Source: DASRDS01 sp035570055 (GTDB lineage: Bacteria > Gemmatimonadota > Gemmatimonadetes > Gemmatimonadales > Gemmatimonadaceae). From it: a DNA stretch of 64,000 bases. Made by a program: the position numbers and the translations under genes. Under the pieces are notes generated by a model. It did no database searches. It was given only the letters and a program-made list of their open reading frames with translations, and was not told where the DNA came from. How positions within the stretch are numbered: the first letter of the stretch is position 1; each line of letters begins with the position of its first letter. Below, one piece after another: positions 51,617 to 59,447 of this stretch. The stretch is taken from positions 17,393 through 81,392 of the forward strand of contig DATMLM010000096.1 in NCBI GenBank assembly GCA_035570055.1, in the 5' to 3' direction.

Positions 51617-53290
51617 CTACTCGATGCTCGCGATTAAACGCTCGAGCCGCTCCAGTAGATCGTCGTACGTGATCACCTTCACTCGCCGTCCTTCGTTCAG
51701 GTGAGCGAGTCGCCGTCGATCTTCCTCGGACAAATCGCTACTGCGTCCGACTACGACGTACCCGGTGACGGGCAAACTTGCGTCAAATGGCTCCGGCACT
51801 TCCGACGGATGCTCGCGCCACCAGCGCAACCAATCCTCGACTTGCTGTACCGCGTGGTCGACGGGATCACGCAACCGACCGTTTTTCCGAAAGATCGAAT
51901 GCGACGCTCGTTCGAGCTCAACCAGCGCGACCGTGTGGTCCGCCTGGTCGTACTGTATCGCGAGATCAACCCGATGGGCGCGACCCAACCGTAGCTCCGA
52001 GAATACCCGTTGGCCATACGCATCCAGCGCGACGGGATTCGACCGAAGCAGCGCGTGGAGATCACGCTCAGATGTCGTGCTCGACCCTACGAGCCTGGCC
52101 AGCTTCATCCACAAATAGTGCAAGGCGATCACTTCCTCGGCGGGGACACGTATCCGCGGCCGATATTCATACCTGTACCAGCGCGTCAATCGGCTTTCTT
52201 TCTGAGGAACTTGCGCAACGTCAGGCGCCTCGATGAGACCCACTGCGGGCAGCAGTTCCAGACCACCGGTGCGACCGAACTCACCAGCGCCCGACCAGTA
52301 GTCGCCCATGATGACAACGGGAACCGTGTCGAAGCCCATCCTCTGGTAAACGGCAAACGGGATGTAGTCGTCGCTCATGACGTACGCACGACCGTTCCAG
52401 TAGACGAGGAGGGGCCACTCCGGCCCATCCTTGACGTTGGGAAGGAACGCCTCGATGTCCAGGTCAGGAATCGCGTACGCATACGCCGCATCGAATGGCT
52501 GGATAAGCGACAGTGGAATACGCGCTTGCGTGCACCGAGAGATGCCGTGTCGAATATCCGAAACGTGGTTGTAGAAGTCGGGATCGCCCAGCGACCCGTC
52601 GGCATCATCACTCTTCACGATTTTTTCAAGCGAACGATCGGTGGGCGGGACACGCTTCACGCGGCGACGACGGCAGATGCGCTGCAGCATTCGAAGAGCG
52701 CGCAGCGCGAGATCCACGGCTGGGTCGTCATCGACCTCGCCCATGCGGTAGTCGACCGAGCCTGTCGCGTTGAGCATCCTCACCACGACGTCGCGATCCC
52801 GCCGGTTCGCGTGCACTTCGAGACGAATGGCATGATCGGTATCGTCGTTCGAGAAGATCGAGACTCTATATGCACGACCGCCGCCCGGGTGAGCTACCCC
52901 ATCGATAGCGACCAGAACAGTGCCCGCCAGTGGTTGGGGATTTCCGTGAACCTCAAGCGTAACTAGTGCGTCAAAGGGCTCTTTCTCGAGAGTCGTGAGA
53001 AGACGTGGCAGCGACAACGGTTCGGAGATCTGCGAGTACTCAGTCTGGAAAACACGACCAAACAGTAGCACTGTGAACAACTCCCCGAGGCCGGGTTTTT
53101 CCCGTTCCGCCGCCCGAATGTAGCTCAGCTTATACGAAGCGTCCGGAATCAGGCCGATACTGCCCGTGATGGCAGCATAGAGTCGTGACTGTACTTTGCC
53201 GAGCAGGGTGGCCTCGAGTTCCCGATGAATATCGGGTGGCATCTGCACGACGCTCACGGGGCGAGACCCGCTATTTGCATCCGAACGCAT
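51617..53290 (-). CDS. Shedu-type (DUF4263) anti-phage nuclease with N-terminal ParB-like domain
   Basis: 557 residues; AAGGAG lies ten bases before ATG 53290. The C-terminal ~150 residues match the Shedu/DUF4263 PD-(D/E)XK nuclease: ERDLHALLRSNPVALD (E408), FSELRLGRAHRVDLAI (D442), VALVELERA (E458/E460), then a helix with VDHAVQQVEDWLRWW. Residues ~255-332 look ParB-like (RIPLSLIQPFDAAY, PLLVYWNGRAYVMSDDYIPF, DTVPVVIMGD). The first ~250 residues are unassigned, alpha/beta-like. Shedu proteins protect against phages by nucleolytic attack. It is co-oriented with the XRE and kinase genes (137-base gap). Confidence 0.83.
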   Translation of the reverse strand: MRSDANSGSRPVSVVQMPPDIHRELEATLLGKVQSRLYAAITGSIGLIPDASYKLSYIRAAEREKPGLGELFTVLLFGRVFQTEYSQISEPLSLPRLLTTLEKEPFDALVTLEVHGNPQPLAGTVLVAIDGVAHPGGGRAYRVSIFSNDDTDHAIRLEVHANRRDRDVVVRMLNATGSVDYRMGEVDDDPAVDLALRALRMLQRICRRRRVKRVPPTDRSLEKIVKSDDADGSLGDPDFYNHVSDIRHGISRCTQARIPLSLIQPFDAAYAYAIPDLDIEAFLPNVKDGPEWPLLVYWNGRAYVMSDDYIPFAVYQRMGFDTVPVVIMGDYWSGAGEFGRTGGLELLPAVGLIEAPDVAQVPQKESRLTRWYRYEYRPRIRVPAEEVIALHYLWMKLARLVGSSTTSERDLHALLRSNPVALDAYGQRVFSELRLGRAHRVDLAIQYDQADHTVALVELERASHSIFRKNGRLRDPVDHAVQQVEDWLRWWREHPSEVPEPFDASLPVTGYVVVGRSSDLSEEDRRRLAHLNEGRRVKVITYDDLLERLERLIASIE

Positions 53291-53425
53291 GCACCAATGG
53301 CTCCTTCGCCTGTCTAGTGGGTGGAGCGGGATTGAACGTGGTGAGGGTAGCCCCTAGTGGCGGATCGCTACTCGCCATTTTGACCCAAGGGGTATGTCCT
53401 ACGCCGACAGCTCGTGTCGGAGGCA

Positions 53426-53467
53426 CTGGGGCGGCTGGATTTGAACCAGCTATCTCCCGGTTAACAG
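53426..53467 (-). pseudogene. 3' fragment of a tRNA-Asn gene (putative attachment-site scar)
   Basis: Reading the minus strand: anticodon loop CTGTTAA (GTT, Asn), variable loop AGATA, T-arm GCTGG-TTCAAAT-CCAGC, acceptor strand CGCCCCA and discriminator G. The 5' half is absent: no D-arm or pairing TGGGGCG lies upstream, and the expected anticodon 5' stem is mismatched. Such 3'-only tRNA pieces arise when integrative elements insert at tRNA 3' ends. No complete tRNA-Asn was found in the window. Confidence 0.75.
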
Positions 53468-53474
53468 TCTTCCT

Positions 53475-53506
53475 GTGCGTCTACCTGAAAACCTGGAAAG
53501 ACGCAC
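53475..53506. repeat. Perfect 8-bp inverted repeat next to the tRNA fragment
   Basis: GTGCGTCT (53475-53482) pairs with AGACGCAC (53499-53506) around a 16-base loop. It starts eight bases beyond the tRNA-Asn fragment and might be a recombinase arm site, a terminator, or structured RNA. The remainder of 53291-53695 holds no gene that I recognise; the frame across it with GAAGFEPA is just the translated tRNA piece. Confidence 0.5.
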
Positions 53507-53695
53507 TTGTTGGCGAATACCGGTGTCGGTGCCGTAACGTGACGGAAAATGCCGTCAGTCAAAAGCGGCAGATGTCGTCCCCCCAGGGACGCCTTGAACT
53601 AGAAACTCGCCGGATCCGGCTCGCGCTTGTTTGTTAAGCCCTCCGAAAGAGCAAAAGATGGATTGGGGCAATGCGCACGTAAAGCGCCGTCCGCG

Positions 53696-55120
53696 TTACT
53701 TCGAGGTGCCGATCGTCCCTTGACGGACGCGGCCCATGTGGCGAACGGCGGAGCGGATCTCAGTGTGATCGAACGCCGTGAAGCCGAAGATCAACCCTGG
53801 CCTGACTCGACGGAGCGCGAGCGCCGAATGGGCGCGCGTGTCGACGTCCACGTTGGCCAGAGCCGTGACCCACGCGGTGTCGTCCGAGGATTCCGGTAGG
53901 AAGCCCGAGATGTTGATGCCGCCGTCGGCATGAGGAAAGTCCAACGGGAGGCCGGTCTCGCTCACGGCTGAGAGAAACGTGTCGAGACGCGCGCCGTACT
54001 CCCGGCGACAGCGCCGGATGTGCGAGTAGTATGCGCCTGTCTCGAGGAATTCGGCTGTCGTCGCCTGGTCCATCAAGCTCCCGTGATCGTCCATCGTCGA
54101 CCGCAGCTCGCCGAATGGACCGAGCAAGCTCCACGGAAGGACGACATAGCCCAAGCGGAGCGAGGGGAAGAGTGTTTTGCTCATCGTCCCGACGTAGATC
54201 ACGCGACCGCCGGGATCGAGGCTATGGAGACTCGGCAACGGAGGCAGGCGATAACGGAACTCCGAGTCGTAGTCGTCCTCGATGATCCACGTGCCCGAGC
54301 GCGCGGCCCAGCGAATGAGCTCCGTGCGCCGTGTGACCGGCAAGCAGGCCCCAGTGGGATATTGGCGCGACGGAGTGGTGTAGATGAGCGCCGCCTTCTT
54401 TCCCTGGATGGTCGGCGGAACGAGACCCTGCGCATCGACCGCGACTGGTTGGATGGCGGCTCCGACGCTCATCAAAGCGCGCCGCGCGCCGCGATAGCCG
54501 GGATCCTCCATCAATGCCGTGGCGCCCGGCCGCAGGAGGAGGTGTGCCAGCATGTAGAGGGCATGCTGTGAGCCGCTGGTGATGGCGATTTGCTGCCAGT
54601 CGCAGCTCACGCCTCGACGGTCGCGCACGTATGAGGCAATGGCGCGCCGCAACACCGGGAGGCCGAGGGGCAGCTCGGATTGATACTGCAGAAGGGCGCT
54701 CCGATGCGTCTTGAGAGCGCGCGCTCGGGCGCGATTCCAGAGCGCGAGGGGAAAGAGACGCACGTCCGGCCGGGATTCGCGGAACGGCCGCGCGGGTGCG
54801 ACGCGTTCCAGCTGCGACCGGCGGGCCGCGCCGTCACGCGCCGTCTTGGGCGCCGGCATTGAGCCGAGCGACTCGCAGACGAAGAGTCCGGAGCGCGGAC
54901 GACTCTCGAGATATCCCTCGTCGACCAAGCGCTCGTACGCGAGCGTGACCGTATTCCGGGCGACTCCGAGATCGGCCGCCAGCTGCCGGCTGGGTGGCAC
55001 CGACTCGCCGGCGCCCAAATGGCCGTGCTGAATCATTACGCGAAGCGTTGCGGCCAATTGAGACTGGAGGGACCCGTGCCCCGAGGGCGATAGGACGATC
55101 GACGCGAGGGATTTTGACAT
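53696..55120 (-). CDS. MocR/PdxR-type GntR regulator with aminotransferase-like domain
   Basis: 474 residues from ATG 55120; a frame to 55189 is open but lacks coding character. Residues ~1-75 are a GntR winged HTH (VPPSRQLAADLGVARNTVTL, YERLVDEGYLESRPRSGLFV). The rest is a fold-type I PLP domain: ITSGSQHALYMLAHLLL, IYTTPSRQYPTGACLP, WIIEDDYDSEFRY and PLP lysine in VGTMSKTLFPSLRLGY. MocR proteins regulate PLP, GABA or taurine pathways. Divergent from the exported protein at 55192, with an inverted repeat between. Confidence 0.93.
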   Translation of the reverse strand: MSKSLASIVLSPSGHGSLQSQLAATLRVMIQHGHLGAGESVPPSRQLAADLGVARNTVTLAYERLVDEGYLESRPRSGLFVCESLGSMPAPKTARDGAARRSQLERVAPARPFRESRPDVRLFPLALWNRARARALKTHRSALLQYQSELPLGLPVLRRAIASYVRDRRGVSCDWQQIAITSGSQHALYMLAHLLLRPGATALMEDPGYRGARRALMSVGAAIQPVAVDAQGLVPPTIQGKKAALIYTTPSRQYPTGACLPVTRRTELIRWAARSGTWIIEDDYDSEFRYRLPPLPSLHSLDPGGRVIYVGTMSKTLFPSLRLGYVVLPWSLLGPFGELRSTMDDHGSLMDQATTAEFLETGAYYSHIRRCRREYGARLDTFLSAVSETGLPLDFPHADGGINISGFLPESSDDTAWVTALANVDVDTRAHSALALRRVRPGLIFGFTAFDHTEIRSAVRHMGRVRQGTIGTSK

Positions 55121-55149
55121 GAGCTCTGGATCTATGATAGTGCACGGAT

Positions 55150-55170
55150 CTGGCTCTTGCCTAGAGCCAG
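55150..55170. promoter_or_regulatory. Inverted repeat between divergent MocR and exported-protein genes
   Basis: CTGGCTCT (55150-55157) and AGAGCCAG (55163-55170) form a perfect 8-bp dyad with a 5-base spacer, in the 71-base region between the MocR start and ATG 55192. It is the likely operator of the MocR regulator or a shared promoter element. Confidence 0.55.
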
Positions 55171-55191
55171 CGCGACACCATCTTGGCACGT

Positions 55192-55752
55192 ATGCATACT
55201 GTTCTCAAAGCGGTGCTGCTCGCTGTACCGGTGGCGCTCAGCGCGCAGAGCGCGGCGTCCGGGCCGCCAAGCGACGGCTCCCACGATTTCGACTTTCTGA
55301 TCGGTAACTGGAAGGCGCACGTGCGGGTGCTGCCGGATCGGCTCAACGGGTCGAACAAGTGGGTGACGTACGAGGGGATCTCGAACCACAAGAAGCTGCT
55401 CGATACCAACGCGAACTTCGAGGAGTTCGATTCCTACTCCGACGAGCTCAAGAAACGCAACAAGGGGCAGACGCTACGCCTCTATAATCCCGACACGCAC
55501 CAGTGGTCGATCTACCTGCTCGATCTCGACAAGGGCGAGCTGGACGCCCCGCATGTGGTCGGCCAGTTCGATGGCAACCGCGGCGAGTTCTATGATCAGG
55601 ACACGTACAAGGGCCGAGCGATCTATGTACGCTACGTATGGCAGAGTATCTCGCCAACGTCGGCGCGCTTCGAGCAGTCGTGGTCGGTGGACGGTGGCAA
55701 GACATGGGAAGTCAACTTTACCGTTGACCTCACACGCGCGGCAGCGCAATGA
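55192..55752 (+). CDS. Exported DUF1579-like / lipocalin-type protein
   Basis: 186 residues from ATG 55192 (TTG 55183 is less likely), with signal peptide (MHTVLKAVLLAVPVALSAQS). The DFDFLIGNWKAHVRVLPDRL start is characteristic of DUF1579-like beta-barrels that measure 'FLxGxW'; later segments are YNPDTHQWSIYLLDLDKGEL and FDGNRGEFYDQD. It probably binds a small ligand in the periplasm. Divergent from the MocR-type regulator, which may control it. Confidence 0.78.
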   Translation: MHTVLKAVLLAVPVALSAQSAASGPPSDGSHDFDFLIGNWKAHVRVLPDRLNGSNKWVTYEGISNHKKLLDTNANFEEFDSYSDELKKRNKGQTLRLYNPDTHQWSIYLLDLDKGELDAPHVVGQFDGNRGEFYDQDTYKGRAIYVRYVWQSISPTSARFEQSWSVDGGKTWEVNFTVDLTRAAAQ

Positions 55753-55782
55753 ATACCGCGTCCTTGTCTAGCTTTCGGTGGT

Positions 55783-55839
55783 TTAGTCGATGACCGCGAT
55801 CGCGTCAACCTCGATCAGGTAGCGAGGCGGAGTAAAGAA
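55783..55839 (-). pseudogene. C-terminal remnant of a RidA-family gene
   Basis: The minus strand encodes FFTPPRYLIEVDAIAVID followed by TAA, matching the terminal strand of RidA proteins (LVEIDMVAV in the intact paralog at 734). No further similarity is found upstream on that strand. It is a third, decayed RidA copy in this window and lies just beyond the DinB-type gene. Confidence 0.65.
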
Positions 55840-55871
55840 CTAGCGGTTTGAGATGATAAGCCGCTCGGCGG

Positions 55872-56450
55872 CTATGGCGTTTTCGGTTTCGGCCTCGCGG
55901 TCGGCGGAAGGATCCCGTTCATCCGGAGATACATCGAAAGCTGGGCATAGTGGTCTTGCCAGTCCATCGGGAGCACAATCAAGGCGCGGGCCCGAGAGGT
56001 CTTTGCATTCGGCCCACCGTACCATGGCACCTGTTCATCTAGCTTCGAGTCGTCGATGTTGGCGAGCGCGGTGGCGCAATACTCGAACGAGTGCTTGAGG
56101 TGAGCTGACGCCTTGGGTCCGTAGGTCGCCCATCCCGCATCGGTGGTGTCGTTGGGACCGGGTTTGGGCTCCATGGGCGGCTTGGTCCCGGAGACCCATG
56201 AGCAGACGGTTTCGTTGAACTCTGCCGAGTGCACCAGCACGCCGCCGAAGCTGAGCTGCGCGGGCGTGGGCCGGTATCCCAGTTTGGCAACCGGCATGTC
56301 GTCACCAGCGGCGACCAGATTCACCGATAGCCGCTGCATGATGGCGCGGACCGCGTCGGCCACTGGCGCACCAGAAGATGTCGCTTGCTGTGCCGACAAA
56401 GGAGACGCCGCCAGCCCAATCAGCATTGCCACGGGGAATCTTCGCATCAT
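55872..56450 (-). CDS. Exported DinB-family protein
   Basis: 192 residues from ATG 56450 (an adjacent ATG at 56447 has better spacing to AGGAGGA). Signal peptide: RRFPVAMLIGLAASPLSAQ. The four-helix DinB pattern is LGYRPTPAQLSFGGVLVHSA, with a probable metal-ligand His in LVHSAEFNETVCSW, and a third His in MDWQDHYAQLSMYLRMNGI. DinB-like proteins bind a metal ion and often act in thiol or hydrolase chemistry. Exported DinB relatives are common in this group. Confidence 0.83.
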   Translation of the reverse strand: MMRRFPVAMLIGLAASPLSAQQATSSGAPVADAVRAIMQRLSVNLVAAGDDMPVAKLGYRPTPAQLSFGGVLVHSAEFNETVCSWVSGTKPPMEPKPGPNDTTDAGWATYGPKASAHLKHSFEYCATALANIDDSKLDEQVPWYGGPNAKTSRARALIVLPMDWQDHYAQLSMYLRMNGILPPTARPKPKTP

Positions 56451-56522
56451 TCCTCCTGTAAGGTCTCGATTAGGTCGATTGCTATCAAAGCACACCTAGC
56501 ACTAGTGAGCAGTGCCAAGAAG

Positions 56523-56564
56523 TCATTCCGAGTGGAATACAGTGATTGGATCGAGGTGCGATGC
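56523..56564 (-). pseudogene. C-terminal fragment of an ADOP permease
   Basis: The minus strand encodes ASHLDPITVFHSE followed by TGA, nearly identical to the last residues of the ADOP gene at 21823 (ATHLDPITVLQSE). It joins directly to sequence resembling the start of the RidA gene at 25328, so the intervening operon has been deleted. Confidence 0.8.
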
Positions 56565-56575
56565 TTGACCGTCAT

Positions 56576-56850
56576 GCGGTCAATGTAGAATTAGAACGGC
56601 ATGGAGAAAGGACGGGCCGCGCACATTGGAGGATTGTCATTTTTCTCTAATTGTGGAGCATGCAGGTTCTGGTGGTGGAAGATGACCGCAACTGGCGGCG
56701 GTCTTAGAGCAAAGCACTCCGAGAGGACAGTCACGACGTGGAATCCGTCGCGACCAGGCAGCATGACGTCGAGGATGGTGCAGCTATAGCCCGCGTCGCG
56801 AGCACGTTCTAATGCGCGATCACCCGACTCGACCTTGATCACGCCGTAGC
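56576..56850. pseudogene. Decayed response-regulator start with an internal inversion
   Basis: Positions 56576-56725 copy 25328-25490: the intergenic region (ACATT.GAGGATTGTCAT) and the first codons of the regulator (MQVLVVEDDRNWRRS) with a premature stop at TAG 56706. From ~56731 to 56850 the continuation of the same gene is present but on the opposite strand (VESGDRALERARDAGYSCTI and LDVMLPGRDGF read from right to left). The piece corresponds to codons ~24-66 of the intact gene. It is a duplicated gene broken by an inversion of ~120 bases. Confidence 0.85.
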
Positions 56851-56861
56851 CCTAGACAAGC

Positions 56862-56965
56862 GCACCAAGCTGCTCGCCAGCGCCGAGAATCGGGTGCACG
56901 CACTCGATCTCGCAAGCGGACGCGAGAGTGGCGTGGGGCCTTCCTGTGACTATCGGGTTGCGACA
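56862..56965 (+). pseudogene. Fragment of a PD40 propeller gene
   Basis: The frame AENRVHALDLASGRESGVGP then SCDYRV matches the PD40 protein at 11853-12953 (GEHNVHVLDLTNGRDTGIGP then PCDYPA). No start or continuation exists. It lies directly behind the inverted regulator piece and before the DUF5694 gene; the remaining bases to 57002 show no gene. Confidence 0.75.
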
Positions 56966-57002
56966 CCCCGACCGTCGATTGACGGCGGCGGAACTGTCAC
57001 AC

Positions 57003-57815
57003 CTAGTGCGTGAATTCGTCGAGTGTTCTTAGCCGTACGGTCGGGTCTTGCCTCGCATTCTGACGCAACCAGCCCAAATGTCCGTACCCATAAATCACAA
57101 GGATACGCTCACTTGGCGAGTCGATCAGATTGACGATGTTCTGGTAGATCCGAATATTCCGCAGATAATAGTTCCCGAGCAGGTCAGCACCGGCGTAATC
57201 GAGAGGATCGCCCAACCGTGCCACCTCGAAATACGGGCTGATGTTCTCTGCAACAAAGGCGTCGGAGTTGGCGTGTTCCAGTGTCTCCAAGACGGTATGC
57301 GTCTTGAGGAAGTCGTCCAACTCTTTTACCGCCGCACCCCACTCGGCCATGATCGTTTCCAATTGTGGCGTGCGTCCGTGTGCCTTGGCGTAGTTGATCA
57401 CATGCTGTAGTGGGAAATCGTTCCCTGCCCACGCGTTCACGGGATAGACCTGCGCCTGGCCTAGTTCTTTGGCCAGCTGATAGCCCAGTTGGTTCGTCTC
57501 GTCACGCGAGAGTGTGTACTTTCCTGCCAGGCAATCGGAATACTCCCGGCCTACGTCCTGGTTTTCTTGATCTTCGATTGCGATCTTGGTCGGATGGAAC
57601 CTCTTCAGCACTTCGATAACCTGTGCGATTTCGTGCTGACGCTGCGCCGAGAGCATGTCGTCAGCCTGCACGTTGTAAACGTCGTGGTTACGATTGGCCA
57701 TGTGGTAACTGCCCACGATGAAAATCTCGGGCCGCCCTCCGGTTTGCGCCGTTAGGCTCGAGGGCAGAACTGCTGCGACAAGGCACCATTCGGGCAGGAG
57801 AGTTCCGGTTCGCAT
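57003..57815 (-). CDS. Exported DUF5694 protein
   Basis: 270 residues from ATG 57815, chosen for the GAGGAGGAG just upstream; a longer frame to 57872 lacks support. Signal peptide: WCLVAAVLPSSLTAQT. The core pattern is IFIVGSYHMANRNHDVYNVQ, RFHPTKIAIEDQENQD, LGYQLAKELGQAQVYPVNAW and RILVIYGYGHLGWLRQN; HMAN and GHLGWL resemble conserved boxes of DUF5694/TraB-like proteins. Function unknown; it may be a TraB/GumN-like hydrolase relative. Confidence 0.78.
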   Translation of the reverse strand: MRTGTLLPEWCLVAAVLPSSLTAQTGGRPEIFIVGSYHMANRNHDVYNVQADDMLSAQRQHEIAQVIEVLKRFHPTKIAIEDQENQDVGREYSDCLAGKYTLSRDETNQLGYQLAKELGQAQVYPVNAWAGNDFPLQHVINYAKAHGRTPQLETIMAEWGAAVKELDDFLKTHTVLETLEHANSDAFVAENISPYFEVARLGDPLDYAGADLLGNYYLRNIRIYQNIVNLIDSPSERILVIYGYGHLGWLRQNARQDPTVRLRTLDEFTH

Positions 57816-57935
57816 ACTCCTCCTCACGCTGCGTATTTCCACAAAATTGATCAGCATGAGAGACACGTTCATACTGAAAAAGGTTGCGCGAGGACGCTTT
57901 CCCGCACGTAACGTTCAAGCCGAGGCGCCACCGGT

Positions 57936-58253
57936 GTGCGAGATCCTGCGGGTCCGACGGACGAACGAGAGATCGGCGTGCGGATGGCGCTCGGGGCACG
58001 ACCGCGGCACATCCTCCATCAATTCCTCTCGATCGACCTTCGCTTGCTGACTGCGGGCACTGTGCTCGGAGTGATCGGCGCACAGGGCGTGGGCTGGGCG
58101 ATGCAAGCGATTCTGTTCGGAGTCCCTGACCTGCCCCCGAGCATCCTCGTCGGCGCGATCGTCATCATGACCATCGTGTCGCTGACCGCGTGCTTGCTCC
58201 CGGCCCGACGTGCCACGAGAGTCGACCCGATGACGGCGTTCCGAGGAGACTGA
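57936..58253 (+). pseudogene. C-terminal fragment of an ADOP/MacB permease
   Basis: The frame reads REIGVRMALGARPRHILHQF, then three C-terminal FtsX-like features (GTVLGVIGAQGVGWAMQAIL, IVIMTIVSLTACLLPARRAT), ending RVDPMTAFRGD. The 5' part of the gene is absent; similarity starts near 57960 and nothing like the N-terminus is nearby. The sequence differs from the other permeases, so it is a separate lost gene. Confidence 0.82.
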
Positions 58254-58298
58254 GCAAAAGCCTTCGTCTTCCGACGCTGCGCCCCAACCAATCACGCG

Positions 58299-59276
58299 TC
58301 AGCCGCCCCCTTTCCTGAGGAAGTAACGCACGGTCGCGCTGCCGGCCGTGCCGTCGTCCGGCGCGCCTTCCGAGAAGTAGTCGCCCGAGAAACCCAATGG
58401 CCCGTACCACCCATTGTCGCTGAAGTAGTGGGCCGTCAACCAGGTGATCGAATGCACCGCCAGCGTCGCCTGCACGGTGCCCGTATCGAGCGGGAACTCA
58501 CTCGTGTCGTTCTCCACGGCCGTGTCAATCACCGTCACTGGCGTACGAACCCATCCGAACCACGCTGGTCCGAGGTCGCCCGGCTGTGGCGTCTCCGTCA
58601 GATCGATGTACGGCACGGCTTCGATCGTGTACGCGCAGGACGCCGTATCGACGGACACGATCACGTGGGAGAGATTGATGCCGGAGACGATCAGAGGCCC
58701 GTTGCCGTCAATGTTCTTGACCTGGCCGCTCTGCTGGTCATTCCGCACGTCATGCACGGTGGCTGCTCCGGTGTCGGCCCCCGCCCACAGGCGGTGACCA
58801 GTGGCGTCAACGCCTCCTAGTGAGTCGACAACGAAGTCCGACGCGGCCACGTCATGCATCTTGTACTGGACGTTGTTCAACGTCACGTTGTACGTGTACG
58901 AAAAGTCGACGCGTCCGTGCAGCTGGGGCGACCGCAGCAAGTTGTAGCAGCCCGACGCGTTGACGATGATCGTCGCCGAGTCCTTGGCGCCGTTGGTCGC
59001 CGTGGCGACCACCCTCGTGACACCGGCGGCAAGGCCGGTCGCCACACCGGCGTCCGAGACCGACGCCACCGACGGTGCTGACGACTTCCACGTCACAACG
59101 GCCGCGCCGACCGAGTCGCCGGCCGCATCAAGCGTGGCGGCGGTGAGCGACACGGATTGGCCGACGAGGATGGTCGAGTTGGTCGGGCGGACGCGTACAC
59201 CGGTCCGTGGCGCGTCCGGTGGCGTCGGGGCGCTGCAGGCGACGATCCCAAGAAGAACGATGGCGAGCCTGCGCAT
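58299..59276 (-). CDS. Exported Ig-like (BIG2) lipoprotein
   Basis: 325 residues from ATG 59276, preceded by GGAG. Lipobox: RRLAIVLLGIVACSAPTPPD. A BIG2-like domain occupies ~20-110 (GVRVRPTNSTILVGQSVSLT, VTWKSSAPSVASVSDAGVA). The remainder is beta-rich with a GCYNLL motif after the domain. Surface or periplasmic anchoring is predicted; no enzymatic motif. Similar in architecture to the protein at 18053-19264, although the sequences are not close. Confidence 0.82.
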   Translation of the reverse strand: MRRLAIVLLGIVACSAPTPPDAPRTGVRVRPTNSTILVGQSVSLTAATLDAAGDSVGAAVVTWKSSAPSVASVSDAGVATGLAAGVTRVVATATNGAKDSATIIVNASGCYNLLRSPQLHGRVDFSYTYNVTLNNVQYKMHDVAASDFVVDSLGGVDATGHRLWAGADTGAATVHDVRNDQQSGQVKNIDGNGPLIVSGINLSHVIVSVDTASCAYTIEAVPYIDLTETPQPGDLGPAWFGWVRTPVTVIDTAVENDTSEFPLDTGTVQATLAVHSITWLTAHYFSDNGWYGPLGFSGDYFSEGAPDDGTAGSATVRYFLRKGGG

Positions 59277-59447
59277 GACGATCTCTCCGAGCGCCGTCGT
59301 GCGCGCGAGTGGATAGGGTTTCATGTATCTCTACTTAATCAACGTCATGACCGGTCAATACTTCTCGGTGCGGACGGATGCCAATGACCGCTGCCAGTCG
59401 AGTAGTGCTCGTCGAGTGCTGAAGCACGTCGTCAACGACCAGCACCC

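Noticed and set aside
53185..53637. Plus-strand frame including GAAGFEPA
   Set aside because: That peptide is the translation of the tRNA piece; the rest shows no coding evidence.
59380..59447. Minus-strand run GVLVVDDVLQHSTSTT similar to a phosphoribosyltransferase motif
   Set aside because: Too short (about 20 codons), no further domain on either side.
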